Below are positions 35,295 through 45,776 of a stretch of 64,000 nt of DNA, piece after piece. This stretch comes from Methanobacterium sp. UBA375 (GTDB lineage: Archaea > Methanobacteriota > Methanobacteria > Methanobacteriales > Methanobacteriaceae): contig DAGC01000007.1 of assembly GCA_002495625.1 (NCBI GenBank), positions 48,001 to 112,000 of the forward strand, in the 5' to 3' direction. The position numbers and the translations under genes are program-made. Below the pieces are notes generated by a model, which saw only the letters and a list, made by a program, of their open reading frames with translations, ran no database searches and had not been told where the DNA came from. Position 1 is the first letter of the stretch, and each line of letters begins with the position of its first letter.

Positions 35295-36170
35295 ATGAAT
35301 CACCAGTCTTACTATGCCAGTGTTAAAAGAATCCTAATCATAGTACTCGTCCTTAACATCGGAGTTGCCCTGGCCAAGATAATCTACGGATACTGGACCA
35401 ATTCCTTAAGCATAATCTCAGACGGATTCCACTCCCTGTTTGATGGCACATCGAATGTCATCGGAATCATAGGCATCACCATAGCTTCCCGTCCCCCGGA
35501 TAAGATCCACACCTATGGCCATGAAAAATTCGAAACCTTCGCCTCCCTGGGAATTGCATTTTTATTATTTATAACCTGTTTTGAGATTTTACAATCTGCC
35601 GTTGGCCGGTTTTACCACCCGGAAATCCCTGACATCACCATATTGAGCTTCCTCATCATGGGAATAACCCTCATCATAAACCTGGTTGTATCCTGGTATG
35701 AAAACAGAGAGGGGGAGAAATTAAAAAGCACCATACTGGTAGCTGATGCCAAACACACCAGGAGCGACGTATATGTTTCGATAGCTGTTATTTTAGGATT
35801 TATTGCCATTCAAATGGGTTTCAGCATAGTTGATCCCATCATCGCAGTTATAATAGCAGTACTAATTGCTAAGATGGGAATCCAGATAATCAAAAGCAGT
35901 TCCAGTATCCTCCTAGACACTGCACCCCTGGATGAGGAGACAATTAGGAGCATAGTCAGTAAAGTTCCGAAAGTTAAAGAATGCCACCGGATACGCTCCC
36001 GAGGTCCGCCTTCCCACATATTTGTAGACCTCCATGTGACTCTGGAATCCTCATCATCCCTTTCAGAAGCCCATGAAGTAGCGCATATAGTTGAGGATAA
36101 ATTGAAAAGTTCCATCCCTGAAATTGAGGATGTGGTGGTCCACGTGGAAGGTGACTCAGATAACTTTTAA
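35295..36170 (+). CDS. Cation diffusion facilitator (Zn/Fe/Mn efflux)
   Basis: A 291-residue CDF transporter: six helices and a C-terminal cytosolic domain. Helix 2 has SIISDGFHSLFDGTSN, where Asp and His-Asp pairs form the metal site; helix 5 has ADAKHTRSDVYVS (HxxxD). PDKIHTYGHEKFE lies in the first loop. The C-terminal part (ECHRIRSRGPPSHIFVDLHV) is the usual dimer domain. GAAGGT precedes the ATG. It exchanges metal for H+. Confidence 0.9.
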   Translation: MNHQSYYASVKRILIIVLVLNIGVALAKIIYGYWTNSLSIISDGFHSLFDGTSNVIGIIGITIASRPPDKIHTYGHEKFETFASLGIAFLLFITCFEILQSAVGRFYHPEIPDITILSFLIMGITLIINLVVSWYENREGEKLKSTILVADAKHTRSDVYVSIAVILGFIAIQMGFSIVDPIIAVIIAVLIAKMGIQIIKSSSSILLDTAPLDEETIRSIVSKVPKVKECHRIRSRGPPSHIFVDLHVTLESSSSLSEAHEVAHIVEDKLKSSIPEIEDVVVHVEGDSDNF

Positions 36171-36207
36171 GTAACCCTTCGAGATATTAAGAATAAAGGT
36201 TAAAAAC

Positions 36208-36783
36208 ATGTACATCTGTTTAGAAGGTATCGATGGTTCTGGTAAATCCACCCAGATTACGTTGCTTGAGAAATGGCTTAACGATATTGGCCAGGAGGTC
36301 CTACAAGTCCGGGAACCTACACAATCTGATGTGGGGGTTTTGCTCCGAAAGATGCTGGCCAGTTCCCGGGCGACAGAGGAAAACGTCCAGAGAACCCTGG
36401 CCCTGCTTTTTGCAGCGGATCGAACCGTTTTAATGAATGAAATAGAGGAAGCAAAATCTGCAGGTAAAGTGGTGATAAGTGATCGATGCTTCTATTCCAG
36501 TATGGTGTATCAAAACGATGTAGAATGGATATCCCAGATAAACAAATACGCAAAAAGGCCGGATATAACCATACTGCTTGATATGGAGACTGAAACTGCA
36601 TTTAAAAGATGTGAGGGCAAGGATCACTTCGAAAATATCGATTTTCTAAAGAATGTCAGAGATAAATACCTGGAACTGGCAGAAAAAGAAGATTTCTACG
36701 TTATAAATGCGGGTAATGGTGTAAACAAGGTACATGATGATATAAAGAGGGTTCTCTCACCTAAATTTGGAGTCTGTATCTAA
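36208..36783 (+). CDS. tmk: Thymidylate kinase
   Basis: A 191-residue dTMP kinase of dTTP synthesis. The P-loop is GIDGSGKST (residues 7-15), the DR(Y/F) block is VVISDRCFYSSMVYQ, and the LID region follows at VLLDMETETAFKRC. The length is normal. GGTTAA lies before the ATG. It closes the + strand run after the CDF gene with a gap of 37 bases. Confidence 0.9.
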   Translation: MYICLEGIDGSGKSTQITLLEKWLNDIGQEVLQVREPTQSDVGVLLRKMLASSRATEENVQRTLALLFAADRTVLMNEIEEAKSAGKVVISDRCFYSSMVYQNDVEWISQINKYAKRPDITILLDMETETAFKRCEGKDHFENIDFLKNVRDKYLELAEKEDFYVINAGNGVNKVHDDIKRVLSPKFGVCI

Positions 36784-36961
36784 ATTACCTTCGTTTTAAA
36801 AATAGTATCAAAAAAATTTAACCACCATAAAAAAAAATTTAAGTACTATTTTCACCATAATAATCTTTAATTAGGCTTAAATAGGAAAAAATTGGAATAT
36901 CAAGAGATATGGAATATTTAAAGGTAATACACATGATCAAGAAAGGGGAGTGTTCTTTTAG

Positions 36962-37378
36962 ATGATGGACAAGGATGAACTCATAGATATGATAGTAACC
37001 ACGCCTATAGAGAAGATTGAAGGTCCTGAGGATGTCTGGGAAGCACATATAGACCTTGAAGATGATAAAACACTGGTGGTTGGATATAAAGGAGAGGAAG
37101 ATTTCTGTGATGAATCTGATGAGGAATGTGTGGTGACCTATTCCTGGTACTGGGAACTTCGTAACTCAGACAGCTGGGATCTTATACAGGAAAACCGCGA
37201 TGGCGACTTGACTTTCTGTACACCTTCACAGAAGGAGCCCTGGAGTGATGAAAGCACCTTCGAGGAGATCGGTGATCTATCCAGCTCAAAGATATGTACC
37301 TTCAGCGACCAGAACCATATAGAGGATATAGCTCCAGATATAGCCGATGAAATCACCGACTGGCTGGAGAAGGATTGA
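36962..37378 (+). CDS. Acidic protein of unknown function
   Basis: A 138-residue, strongly acidic protein rich in Trp and Asp/Glu (ESDEECVVTYSWYWEL, ADEITDWLEKD). No membrane segment, no known motif, and three to four cysteines without a metal-site pattern. The two consecutive ATG codons are preceded by GGGGAG at about 12 bases. Codon use matches the neighbours, so the gene is probably real. I do not recognise a family. Confidence 0.55.
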   Translation: MMDKDELIDMIVTTPIEKIEGPEDVWEAHIDLEDDKTLVVGYKGEEDFCDESDEECVVTYSWYWELRNSDSWDLIQENRDGDLTFCTPSQKEPWSDESTFEEIGDLSSSKICTFSDQNHIEDIAPDIADEITDWLEKD

Positions 37379-37396
37379 AAAAAATATAGTACATTT

Positions 37397-37492
37397 AATG
37401 ATAAAACGGATCCTTTATTAAATAAATCAGTAAATGATAAACGGATCCTTTAACGATTGATAAACGAATACTTTAATGATAAACGAACAAAT
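37397..37492. repeat. Imperfect short repeats between convergent genes
   Basis: Units such as AATGATAAACGGATCCTTTA recur four times with changes and spacings of about 20-35 bases. They sit between the 3' ends of two convergent genes. They could be residual tandem repeats or part of a bidirectional terminator, as the following TTTTTATTTTC is T-rich. Confidence 0.55.
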
Positions 37493-37520
37493 CACTTATT
37501 TTTATTTTCAAAAAAAAGAG

Positions 37521-37733
37521 TTAAGGACCACTTAATTCCTTAATCCTTTCATTTAATGCCTTGACGATATAGTCCCTGGCTTCTTCCAGCTTTTCTTTTT
37601 CTCCTAATAGGTAGGGACCGTCTTCGGTTTGTTTGACGGTAATTTCTGGATATTCTTCCAGTAACTTGGCCAGGATCTGTCCGTGTACTCCCCGGGGGAT
37701 CATCATTTCGTACTTGGTAACTTCTTCTTCCAT
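37521..37733 (-). CDS. Small conserved-looking protein in the tyrS cluster
   Basis: About 70 residues, MEEEVTKYEMMIPRGVHGQI and so on, ending with a charged helix. The strand-helix pattern with GVHGQI recalls a minimal KH-like fold, but this is not certain. I choose the ATG at 37733, because GAGTTGAT lies four bases before it; the frame also opens with a TTG at 37742. It follows tyrS on the same strand by about 50 bases. Confidence 0.55.
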   Translation of the reverse strand: MEEEVTKYEMMIPRGVHGQILAKLLEEYPEITVKQTEDGPYLLGEKEKLEEARDYIVKALNERIKELSGP

Positions 37734-37792
37734 GGAAATCAACTCTTTTTTAATATAAATTATCTAATTATGTTTAAATATTACATTCCTGG

Positions 37793-38755
37793 TTAATTAT
37801 CCTTTAAATATTCCCGTACAGGTTCAAATATCTGGGTAAGCTTACCAGCCACCGCATTTTTAAGGTCCAGAGGATGCAATTCCTCCTTCTGGTAGGTGTC
37901 CTTCAACTGCTCCTGGGTTAATTCCAGGTTCCCCCCGAATTTAGGTGGTCTTTCTATAAGCAGAGTATCAGTTTCAGTGAAAATAAAGTGTTCTGCTATC
38001 TCTATGATGGGATTACCTTCTACTTGGCCCTGTGGACAGTAGCTTTTCTTAATTTTTGCTTTTATTTCATCAGGTGTATCATCGATGGCTATGAAATTCT
38101 CCTTAGAGGAAGACATCTTATCTGATCCATCAGTTCCATGTAACAGGGGCGTATGTATGCAGACGGGGGGTTCATACCCCATTTTGGGCAGGTTCTCCCG
38201 GGCGAGCATGTGTATCTTACGCTGCTCCATTCCCCCCAGTGCCAGGTCTGTTTCCAGGAACATCATGTCTATAACCTGCATGAGGGGGTAGATGACCTCG
38301 GCCACCTTATGGTCCTTGCTTTCCCTGGTTATCTGGGCCATGCTCCTTTTAGCCCGGGCCAGGGTAGTTGATAGGGCTAATTCGTATACCTTGTAGGTGT
38401 AATCCTCCCCTGTCTGGAAGGTGGAGCCTAAAATGAACTCGGTATCCTCGCCTAAACCCAGGGCACGGAAACACCTTATGTTATAGTCTGAGATTTCTTT
38501 GATCTCCTCCAGACTTCCCTTGCCATTTAAGTAGGCATGGAGGTCGGCCAGGAGGATTTTGATTTTAAAACCAGCTTCCTGGAGGTCCATCATCTTCCGG
38601 ATGGTGATGGCATGTCCTAAGTGGATTTTACCAGAGGGTTCAAAGCCGATGTAGGCGGTTTTCGTCTCCTTTTTAATTTTATCCTCAAGTTCATCTGGGG
38701 TTACTATTTCCAGAGTGCCTCTACTTATCAGTTCTATTTTAGATTCTAATTCCAT
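37793..38755 (-). CDS. tyrS: Tyrosyl-tRNA synthetase
   Basis: A 320-residue class I synthetase of the archaeal type, which charges tRNA-Tyr. The HIGH motif is HLGHA at residues 45-49, preceded by IGFEPSGK, and the KMSKS motif is DKMSSSKENF. The short form without the bacterial S4-like domain is normal for archaea. It lies in a minus-strand information cluster with nmd3, aIF2 beta and mcm. Confidence 0.95.
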   Translation of the reverse strand: MELESKIELISRGTLEIVTPDELEDKIKKETKTAYIGFEPSGKIHLGHAITIRKMMDLQEAGFKIKILLADLHAYLNGKGSLEEIKEISDYNIRCFRALGLGEDTEFILGSTFQTGEDYTYKVYELALSTTLARAKRSMAQITRESKDHKVAEVIYPLMQVIDMMFLETDLALGGMEQRKIHMLARENLPKMGYEPPVCIHTPLLHGTDGSDKMSSSKENFIAIDDTPDEIKAKIKKSYCPQGQVEGNPIIEIAEHFIFTETDTLLIERPPKFGGNLELTQEQLKDTYQKEELHPLDLKNAVAGKLTQIFEPVREYLKDN

Positions 38756-38808
38756 TCTATCACTATTAGTTTGAATATGAAAAATTTACCTTATTCGCAT
38801 CTATTAGT

Positions 38809-39870
38809 TTAATCTAATAAATAAAAAACGTTACCTATCTCCACCACTTTTACCTCTTCTCCAATGGTGATGGGGGGAGAGTCCTTGTGGATGGCGATAT
38901 CTACAGGTTGGTAAGTTTCGGGGTGTAGAATCTGGATGGATTCTGGTGTTTTAGATGAGACTAGGACTGATCTGACTTTGTCTTTCCTGGCCACCACTTC
39001 CAGTTTCCCAGCGGACTTCCATGGTATCGATATCCTCTCTGAGGATTCTAAATCCTTTAAGTAAATTTTACTCCCGTCGTAACCGGTTACCTGATTCGGT
39101 AAATCATGGTATTTAACGAAATCACCCTTCAGAAAGTGGGGGAGTCTTAACAGTATCCAGATCCGGTAGAGATCCTTTCCCGCGTTTTTATCACGGCCCA
39201 TTAATCGGGGCGATTCGTTAATCATCCCTCCCAACTTGTTTTTAAGTGATTCGGTGAGTTTCCGGGCGGCCTTGTATGAGCCGATGTAGTAGTCTATTCC
39301 CTCTTTTATCTGGGCCCTCTGGGAGATGTAGGCCATCCTGTTTTCCTGGGAAAGCTTTCCCAGCCGTGTCCTTAAATCCTCATCGGCAGCTTCAATTTCC
39401 TCTGCAGAAAGGCTCCTGTCATCTGCCCTTAACTGTATAACCGCCTCATAGTATCCTGATGCGTACTTGCTGCACTCGCTGCACACGGTCTTATCTACTT
39501 TAACCTTCACCAGGAATTCCTGGGAAACTTCTCCACCTAAAACATGTCCAGTTACTTTAATTAGAAATTCAAGGATTGAACCACGGACAGTTCCAAGTTC
39601 AGGCACTATATTGGCGTCTGATGCTAATTCAGAAACTTCGATATGTTCCAGGATAGTTTCTGCTGCTTGGTCTTCAATGACCAGGTTTGAATCGTACCAT
39701 CTGCCTTTTTTCTGGACTGATCCACATTGTGTGCAGGTGGTTAGATTTATTTCATCGGGTACGGTGATTAAACTGAAATCTTCAATAAAACAAGAGCGGC
39801 AGAGACCATTGAAAAGTTCTTCATCTGTCTTTCCACAGCGGGGGCAGAATGCTTTACCTTTCAATCTCAT
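38809..39870 (-). CDS. NMD3-like ribosome-associated zinc protein
   Basis: A 353-residue archaeal relative of NMD3, the eukaryotic 60S export adaptor; in archaea it probably helps large-subunit maturation. Two zinc sites are visible: CPRCGKTDEELFNGLCRSC near the start and CTQCGS with CSECSKY further on. The rest follows the NMD3 layout, ending with an OB-like C-terminal domain. The ATG follows GAG-rich sequence. It sits between tyrS and aIF2 beta. Confidence 0.88.
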   Translation of the reverse strand: MRLKGKAFCPRCGKTDEELFNGLCRSCFIEDFSLITVPDEINLTTCTQCGSVQKKGRWYDSNLVIEDQAAETILEHIEVSELASDANIVPELGTVRGSILEFLIKVTGHVLGGEVSQEFLVKVKVDKTVCSECSKYASGYYEAVIQLRADDRSLSAEEIEAADEDLRTRLGKLSQENRMAYISQRAQIKEGIDYYIGSYKAARKLTESLKNKLGGMINESPRLMGRDKNAGKDLYRIWILLRLPHFLKGDFVKYHDLPNQVTGYDGSKIYLKDLESSERISIPWKSAGKLEVVARKDKVRSVLVSSKTPESIQILHPETYQPVDIAIHKDSPPITIGEEVKVVEIGNVFYLLD

Positions 39871-39949
39871 CTCTACTCAAAAAATTTTTATTAAAAAAAT
39901 TCTATTTCCTTAACCCCATAAGTAATATCATTGGGGGTAAATCCCAAAT

Positions 39950-40357
39950 TTAAAGGGTTTTAAGGGGGGCTTTAGCACCGCAGGCTTCACATTTAAGTAT
40001 GAATATGCGGTCTTCCCTTATTATGCGGGTGTCCGGCCGGTTGCATTCATGACACATGATGAATCTTTGCACGTAATCATCTATCCTGTCGTTTATGAGA
40101 TAGTGGGTGAATTTTCCCTGCATTATGGCCCGGCTGCCCTCCAGGTTTCCTGCAGTACCCAGCTCCCTTAGAAGGAACTTCAGTATGTGCTGGGGGTCCC
40201 TGTTAAGGGCGTCAGCGATCTCTGAAAAATTCTGGATAATGGTCCGATTACCCTGTATCATGGAGTATGCTTTAGGAACCTGGAATCTCTTAGTTTCCAG
40301 TACTTTCTGGGGCAGTTGGTCTATGGCCCGGTCTAATAATTCGTTATAATCGCTCAT
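39950..40357 (-). CDS. Translation initiation factor aIF2 beta
   Basis: A 135-residue beta subunit of the GTP-dependent factor that brings Met-tRNAi to the small ribosomal subunit. The N-terminal helix leads to the alpha-beta domain (GNRTIIQNFSEIADALNRD) and the C-terminal zinc ribbon CHECNRPDTRI...LKCEACG. Length is as in other archaea. GGAGG precedes the ATG. Cluster neighbours are nmd3 and mcm. Confidence 0.95.
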   Translation of the reverse strand: MSDYNELLDRAIDQLPQKVLETKRFQVPKAYSMIQGNRTIIQNFSEIADALNRDPQHILKFLLRELGTAGNLEGSRAIMQGKFTHYLINDRIDDYVQRFIMCHECNRPDTRIIREDRIFILKCEACGAKAPLKTL

Positions 40358-40511
40358 GGTAAAAAACCTCCTGTAAATAAAAATAAACTGTTTAGTAGTG
40401 AGATAAATTTAGATATTAATAATTTAACTTCTGGCTATATATATTATTTCCCTTGTTTAAAAAGTGTTAACCTTAAAAAATTGGAAAATTTAGATTAAAA
40501 AAAATGAATAT

Positions 40512-42530
40512 TTATACAACCTTGTAGTAACCCTGTTTAGGTGCGTAAATAACTCCTGCTCTTCTCAATTGGTCTAGCATGCTTTCTGCTTTTTCTTCAT
40601 CCATATTAAGTCTTTCCTTAAGTTCGGTTAATATAATACTCTTGGGTGCTTGATCACCGTATTCATCTTGTAATTCTTTAATAACTTGTGGTATTAATCT
40701 CATTTTTTCACGATCAGATTTTGGAGTTCTACCTTCAACCTTGTCGATATCAATTTTACCTGTTTCTGGATCAAGACCAACTTGTTTGAGACATTTTTGC
40801 TGTAAGTTAATAGCTCTAGTAGCATCATCATAAGTTACCAGCTCAGATAATCTTATTCTTGCGTGAGCTTCTGATAATCTAACAAGAGCTTCAAGCTGTC
40901 GTGCCGTTATAGGTACTGGTGAATCCTCATCTTCAGCACCTCCTTTTCTCATACCCACATAAAACTCTTGTAAAACAGATATAGCTTCATCTGTTAATTT
41001 GGGATGAATGTCACGTCTTGCATAAGCTATATATTTCCTTAAAAGTTCAGCTTCAATTTCAAAATGAATAGAATGATCTTTATGTATCTTTAAAATATGG
41101 CTAGCCAATTTTTTATCATTTTCAATATTAGGTTTATCTTCAACTACGAATGTTAGATCAAATCTTGATAGTATCGTTGATGGAAGCTCTATTTGTTCTG
41201 CAATTGATTTATATTGATCAAATCTTCCATATTTTGGGTTGGCAGCCGCGAGAACTGAACACCTTGAGTTAAGGGTGGCCATGATACCTGCTTTGGCTAT
41301 GCTGATGGTCTGCTGTTCCAGGGCTTCGTGTATAGCTGATCGGTCTTCTGCCCTCATTTTATCCAGTTCATCAACACAAACATTACCCCGATCACCTAAA
41401 ACTAATGCTCCTGCTTCAAGTGACCATCCTCCAAATTCATCTCTCACTGCAGCAGCAGTTAATCCTACTCCACTAGTACCTTTCCCACTTGTATATATGC
41501 CTCTTGGTGCTAATTTAGACACGAATTTAAGCATTTGTGATTTACCTATACCAGGATCACCTACTATAAGAATGTGAATGTCTCCTCTGATTCGTGTCTT
41601 ATCTTCTAGTTCTTTTGCAGATCCACCAAAAAGTTGTAAAGCAATAGCCTCTTTAACTTCCCGATAACCTTGTATTGAAGGTGCGGTAGAATTTATTATT
41701 TTATTATATATTTCTGGATCCTTAGCTAATTGTCTTATCTCTTTTTCATCTTCAGGTGTTATGTTCAGTTCTTCAAATTCCTGTTCTAAGGGTTCTATAT
41801 AATTTCCGTATATGTAAGTAATAAAACGTTTAGTTTTCTCGTCTCTTACTGTTTTATAACTTCCTGTTATCCTTACAACATCTCCAGGTACTAATGAATC
41901 CACCAAGTCATCTTCTAGTATAATCGATATTTGTCTAGGTTGTTCCCCTCCGGAAAGGTTTTCCAGTGGTTCCTGCATTTTGGTGTATTGGATGTCCATG
42001 AACTCAGACTCTTCCTGTAAGAGCCGGAATGATCGCCCGCCGCACTCCTGACAGATGGCTGGTTCATTTATTAAACTGGTCTGTTGTTTAACCTCGTGTA
42101 ATCTCATACAGCTTCGACATTCAAAAGTAGCGTTTATAATTCTGGGACGAATTTCGTCTGTTTTACGTACTATGCCATCTACGGCAACGAATTTACCGAT
42201 ATATTTGCTTCTTAAATCTTTTAATTGTATGTTGTTTCGTATTTTCTCAAATCTGATGTTTAAGTCGGCATTTTTCTTTAAGGGGTCGATGTTGCGTATA
42301 GCTTTTTGTGCCGCCTTTATAACCTCTTCAGGCTTTTCTATCAGAAGGTCGGCAAGATCTGCGTAGAACATTTCCAGATCTGTATAGTCTACTACTATGG
42401 ATCTTTCATCGGGGTATTTCTCCAGGGCTTCAAAGATTTTATCCTTATATTTATCGCTGGAAAAAAAATCCTCGAACTTGGCTACGGAAGTTTTGGTTTT
42501 ATCGGTTGCAATTTCGGCTGATGTTGGCAT
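40512..42530 (-). CDS. mcm: Replicative helicase MCM
   Basis: A 672-residue minichromosome maintenance protein, the hexameric 3'-5' replicative helicase. It has the N-terminal zinc finger CRSCMRLHEV...CQECGG, Walker A GDPGIGKSQM, Walker B VCVDELDKM and the arginine finger region SRFDL. A C-terminal winged helix follows. The length matches an intein-free archaeal MCM. The stretch from about 40600 to 41230 and 41390 to 41930 uses more A/T-ending codons than the remainder of the gene, a slight patchwork. Confidence 0.96.
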   Translation of the reverse strand: MPTSAEIATDKTKTSVAKFEDFFSSDKYKDKIFEALEKYPDERSIVVDYTDLEMFYADLADLLIEKPEEVIKAAQKAIRNIDPLKKNADLNIRFEKIRNNIQLKDLRSKYIGKFVAVDGIVRKTDEIRPRIINATFECRSCMRLHEVKQQTSLINEPAICQECGGRSFRLLQEESEFMDIQYTKMQEPLENLSGGEQPRQISIILEDDLVDSLVPGDVVRITGSYKTVRDEKTKRFITYIYGNYIEPLEQEFEELNITPEDEKEIRQLAKDPEIYNKIINSTAPSIQGYREVKEAIALQLFGGSAKELEDKTRIRGDIHILIVGDPGIGKSQMLKFVSKLAPRGIYTSGKGTSGVGLTAAAVRDEFGGWSLEAGALVLGDRGNVCVDELDKMRAEDRSAIHEALEQQTISIAKAGIMATLNSRCSVLAAANPKYGRFDQYKSIAEQIELPSTILSRFDLTFVVEDKPNIENDKKLASHILKIHKDHSIHFEIEAELLRKYIAYARRDIHPKLTDEAISVLQEFYVGMRKGGAEDEDSPVPITARQLEALVRLSEAHARIRLSELVTYDDATRAINLQQKCLKQVGLDPETGKIDIDKVEGRTPKSDREKMRLIPQVIKELQDEYGDQAPKSIILTELKERLNMDEEKAESMLDQLRRAGVIYAPKQGYYKVV

Positions 42531-42612
42531 AAAAAAGATTCTCCTACAAAAATATAGGGGTCACTAAACAATAAATGTAATGGTGACTTTTAAGTACTTC
42601 TATGTAGATCAT

Positions 42613-42652
42613 CAAAATAATATATCTAGAACCAAAATAATATATCTAGAAA
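42613..42652. repeat. Tandem pair of 20-bp units upstream of mcm
   Basis: CAAAATAATATATCTAGAAC is followed directly by CAAAATAATATATCTAGAAA. The pair lies 83-122 bases upstream of mcm and 80-119 bases upstream of the + strand gene at 42732. Both the TATATCTAGA block and the AT richness suit a promoter region. Confidence 0.6.
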
Positions 42653-42731
42653 ATCTTATATTGCATGATTACAAATAGTAATAAGTTTTTTATCTTATTA
42701 AAGTATATGTATAATTATTTGAGGTAGTAAA

Positions 42732-43166
42732 TTGAGAAGATCACGTTTGAATTTATTTAAGGCAACATCCATGACCATATCTGTTCTGGGGATTATCATG
42801 GTAATCATCACCATCGGAATAATAGGTTATCTGGTTTTTGATGTTTTATCATCGACCATTTCAACTGATGTGGGTAGTGGTTCGGATTATGACAAATTAG
42901 CTGCCTTGAAATCAGATTATAATAACCTCAATAATCAGTTTGTGGAAACCAAGTTGCAAATCGAGAGGATGAACAACGTAAATGCCACCATGGCCTATGA
43001 TAAAGCAGAGTTGGAATTGATCCGGGCTCAATCAGATATAAGTGATGTGGAAAGTGCTATTAATTCCAGGAAATCATCTGATGAAGTGAAAAATAGGATA
43101 AAACTCGCACAGGATCAGCTGGGAGTTGCTAATCAGGCGCTCCGAGATCTGCAGGCTAAATATTGA
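42732..43166 (+). CDS. Membrane-anchored coiled-coil protein
   Basis: A 144-residue protein with one strong N-terminal helix (ISVLGIIMVIITIGIIGYLVF) and a long helical, heptad-like outer part from about residue 52 (LAALKSDYNNLNNQFVETKL). It starts with TTG, preceded by GAGGTAG. Probably an extracytoplasmic coiled coil held by a signal anchor. Function unknown. Alone on its strand, before an acyltransferase gene. Confidence 0.65.
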   Translation: MRRSRLNLFKATSMTISVLGIIMVIITIGIIGYLVFDVLSSTISTDVGSGSDYDKLAALKSDYNNLNNQFVETKLQIERMNNVNATMAYDKAELELIRAQSDISDVESAINSRKSSDEVKNRIKLAQDQLGVANQALRDLQAKY

Positions 43167-43299
43167 AGGGCAGTAGGCTAAATATGAAGGCAGTAATATT
43201 GTATCATAAGCAACGTGGGTAGTTAAAAAAACTCGTAATCAAGATTTCTTCACATTTTTCGATTTAATTTATATATAGCGAATTAACATATGGTGTTGT

Positions 43300-44430
43300 A
43301 TGACTGTTACGAAAAAGCATCTCATGGAAGTAGACCTGATAAAGGGTCTGGCCATAATATCTGTTGTACTGGTCCACTGTCTTCCCTACAATGATGCTTT
43401 CATGACATTAAGGATGTTCACCTTTTCCATGGCTCTTTTGATTTTCATGCTGCTTATGGGCCGTAATATGTACGCATCCTTTGAAAAACATAATTACATG
43501 GAGAATGGTTTTCATGCACTCAGTTACTTAAAAAACCGGTTGGTACGATTTTTATACCCATTCATCCCTGTATTTGTGATTTCCATTATTCTGGGATTGT
43601 TAACTAACCAGGATCTTTATTTCGGACTTTATACTCTGGTAGGATACCTTCCACTGCCCGGGCCAGGTAACTACTTCGTAACGGTGCTCTTACAGTTTAT
43701 AATAATATTCCCACTATTATACCTGGCTTACAAGCGATATCCACGGTTAACCTTAATTGCAACCTTTGCTATAAGTTTACTATTTGAGTTAATATCCCCA
43801 TATATCAGCGCATTAAATGCAGATGCATACATATACTACGCTAACATTTTAAGGTACCTGTTCGTGATTACTTTAGGATTATGGGTCCTGGAAGCCTTTG
43901 AACCAACAAAGAGAATCAGATCAAACCTGGAATCAGCTATAGTATTGATTGGACTGGTGGTAGGGGTTATCTATATGGTTGCCTTTGGAATTTTCCACTG
44001 GGAAGTTCCATTTTTCAACACCTTCTGGGGCACTGAATACCCCACACTAGGATCCTACGTGGTTATAGTGGCCTTTTATCCATTAGTACTTTACATGCTG
44101 GCCTACAGGATTTTACCATCTAATTCTGAAAATAAAATCGTTAAATTCATTGCCTATGTGGGGAAAGCTTCTTACCATGTATTCCTGGTTCAGATACTGT
44201 TTTTCGCTGTATTCTACAATCCCTATGCCACGATTTCCCAGTCTGGATTGTTCGATCCAGTGACCAGTGGAATAATATCCATAGTGGTAAGCCTAGCAGT
44301 GACCCTACCTCTGGGGGCTCTGTTCTATAAATATGAATACGTCTTCGACAACCTACTGGATCGACTGTTCCGGATAAAAAAGGAAGATTCAGATTTAACC
44401 AGTGGTAGAAGTCTGAAAAAACAGAATTAA
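43300..44430 (+). CDS. Membrane acyltransferase, acyltransferase-3 family
   Basis: A 376-residue protein with about ten membrane helices. It begins with the family pattern LMEVDLIKGLAIISVVLVHC, where the His is thought to be catalytic. Such proteins transfer acetyl or other acyl groups to cell-surface sugars. This suits a genome region that also holds two oligosaccharyltransferases, but a link is only inferred. GGTGTTGT precedes the ATG. Confidence 0.85.
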   Translation: MTVTKKHLMEVDLIKGLAIISVVLVHCLPYNDAFMTLRMFTFSMALLIFMLLMGRNMYASFEKHNYMENGFHALSYLKNRLVRFLYPFIPVFVISIILGLLTNQDLYFGLYTLVGYLPLPGPGNYFVTVLLQFIIIFPLLYLAYKRYPRLTLIATFAISLLFELISPYISALNADAYIYYANILRYLFVITLGLWVLEAFEPTKRIRSNLESAIVLIGLVVGVIYMVAFGIFHWEVPFFNTFWGTEYPTLGSYVVIVAFYPLVLYMLAYRILPSNSENKIVKFIAYVGKASYHVFLVQILFFAVFYNPYATISQSGLFDPVTSGIISIVVSLAVTLPLGALFYKYEYVFDNLLDRLFRIKKEDSDLTSGRSLKKQN

Positions 44431-44477
44431 AAATTATTTCTTACTGAATTGAATCCCTGCAGAATTAAGATTATCCA

Positions 44478-45069
44478 CTATCTTCTGGCTATAACGTACA
44501 TCTCCACACTCTTCTTCCGGGAGGAGGGTGGTTTGGTGGTTTTAACCGTTTTAAATTCCTTTTTAATCTCTTTCAAGAGGTTTTCAAATTCTTCTCCCTG
44601 GAAGGCCTTCATTATTAAACTGCCGTGGGGCTTTAAAATCGACCCTGAAATTCTAAGCACACCCAGGGCCAGATCCAGGGCTCGTACTTGATCCACGTCC
44701 TTCACTCCGCTGAGCTGGGGAGAGGCATCTGAAAGGATGACGTCAACTTTCTTGCCTGTAATTTCAAGTATCTGGTCTAAGGTTTCTTCTTGAGTAAAGT
44801 CTCCCATGATCCCGATGAAGTTATCGCCTTCTATGGGTTTGATCCTCTGCAGGTCAACTCCCACCACCAGGCCTTCTTCCCCTACCTTTTCCAGGGCTAC
44901 CTGGGACCATCCTCCTGGAGCGGCTCCCAGATCAAGGACAATATCTCCTTTCTGGATGATCTTGAATTTATTGTTGAGTTGGAGCAGTTTATACGAGGCC
45001 CGGGAGTGGTAACTCTCCTTTTTAGCCATCTTATAATAGGGTTCCTCCTTTCTCTCTTTGTTCCACTTT

Positions 45070-45077
<8 letters not shown>
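44478..45077 (-). CDS. rlmE: 23S rRNA 2'-O-methyltransferase RlmE/FtsJ
   Basis: A 199-residue RrmJ/FtsJ enzyme that methylates the ribose of a U in the ribosomal A loop. The sequence has SYKLLQLNNKFKI with the catalytic Lys, the SAM site LDLGAAPGGWSQVAL, SDASPQLSG with the catalytic Asp, and IMKAFQGEEFE with the second Lys. The archaeal TRAM extension is absent, so this is a short form. It overlaps the upstream phosphodiesterase gene by eight bases. Confidence 0.92.
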
Positions 45078-45603
<526 letters not shown>

Positions 45604-45776
45604 CTAATTTGATACTCCTCTTTTAAATATTGAAATATATCTTTAATTGAGATATCCTTCATATAATATACATATTTTATATACATCATTGATAATATTG
45701 TAAAGATTATCGAAATATCAATTTTATTGAACTTCAAGTTTTTATAAAAAAAATTTTATCATTATGAGTGATCATC

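Noticed and set aside
40512..42530. Intein in MCM
   Set aside because: Walker A, Walker B and arginine-finger regions are contiguous and the length (672) is that of an intein-free protein; no splicing blocks are seen.
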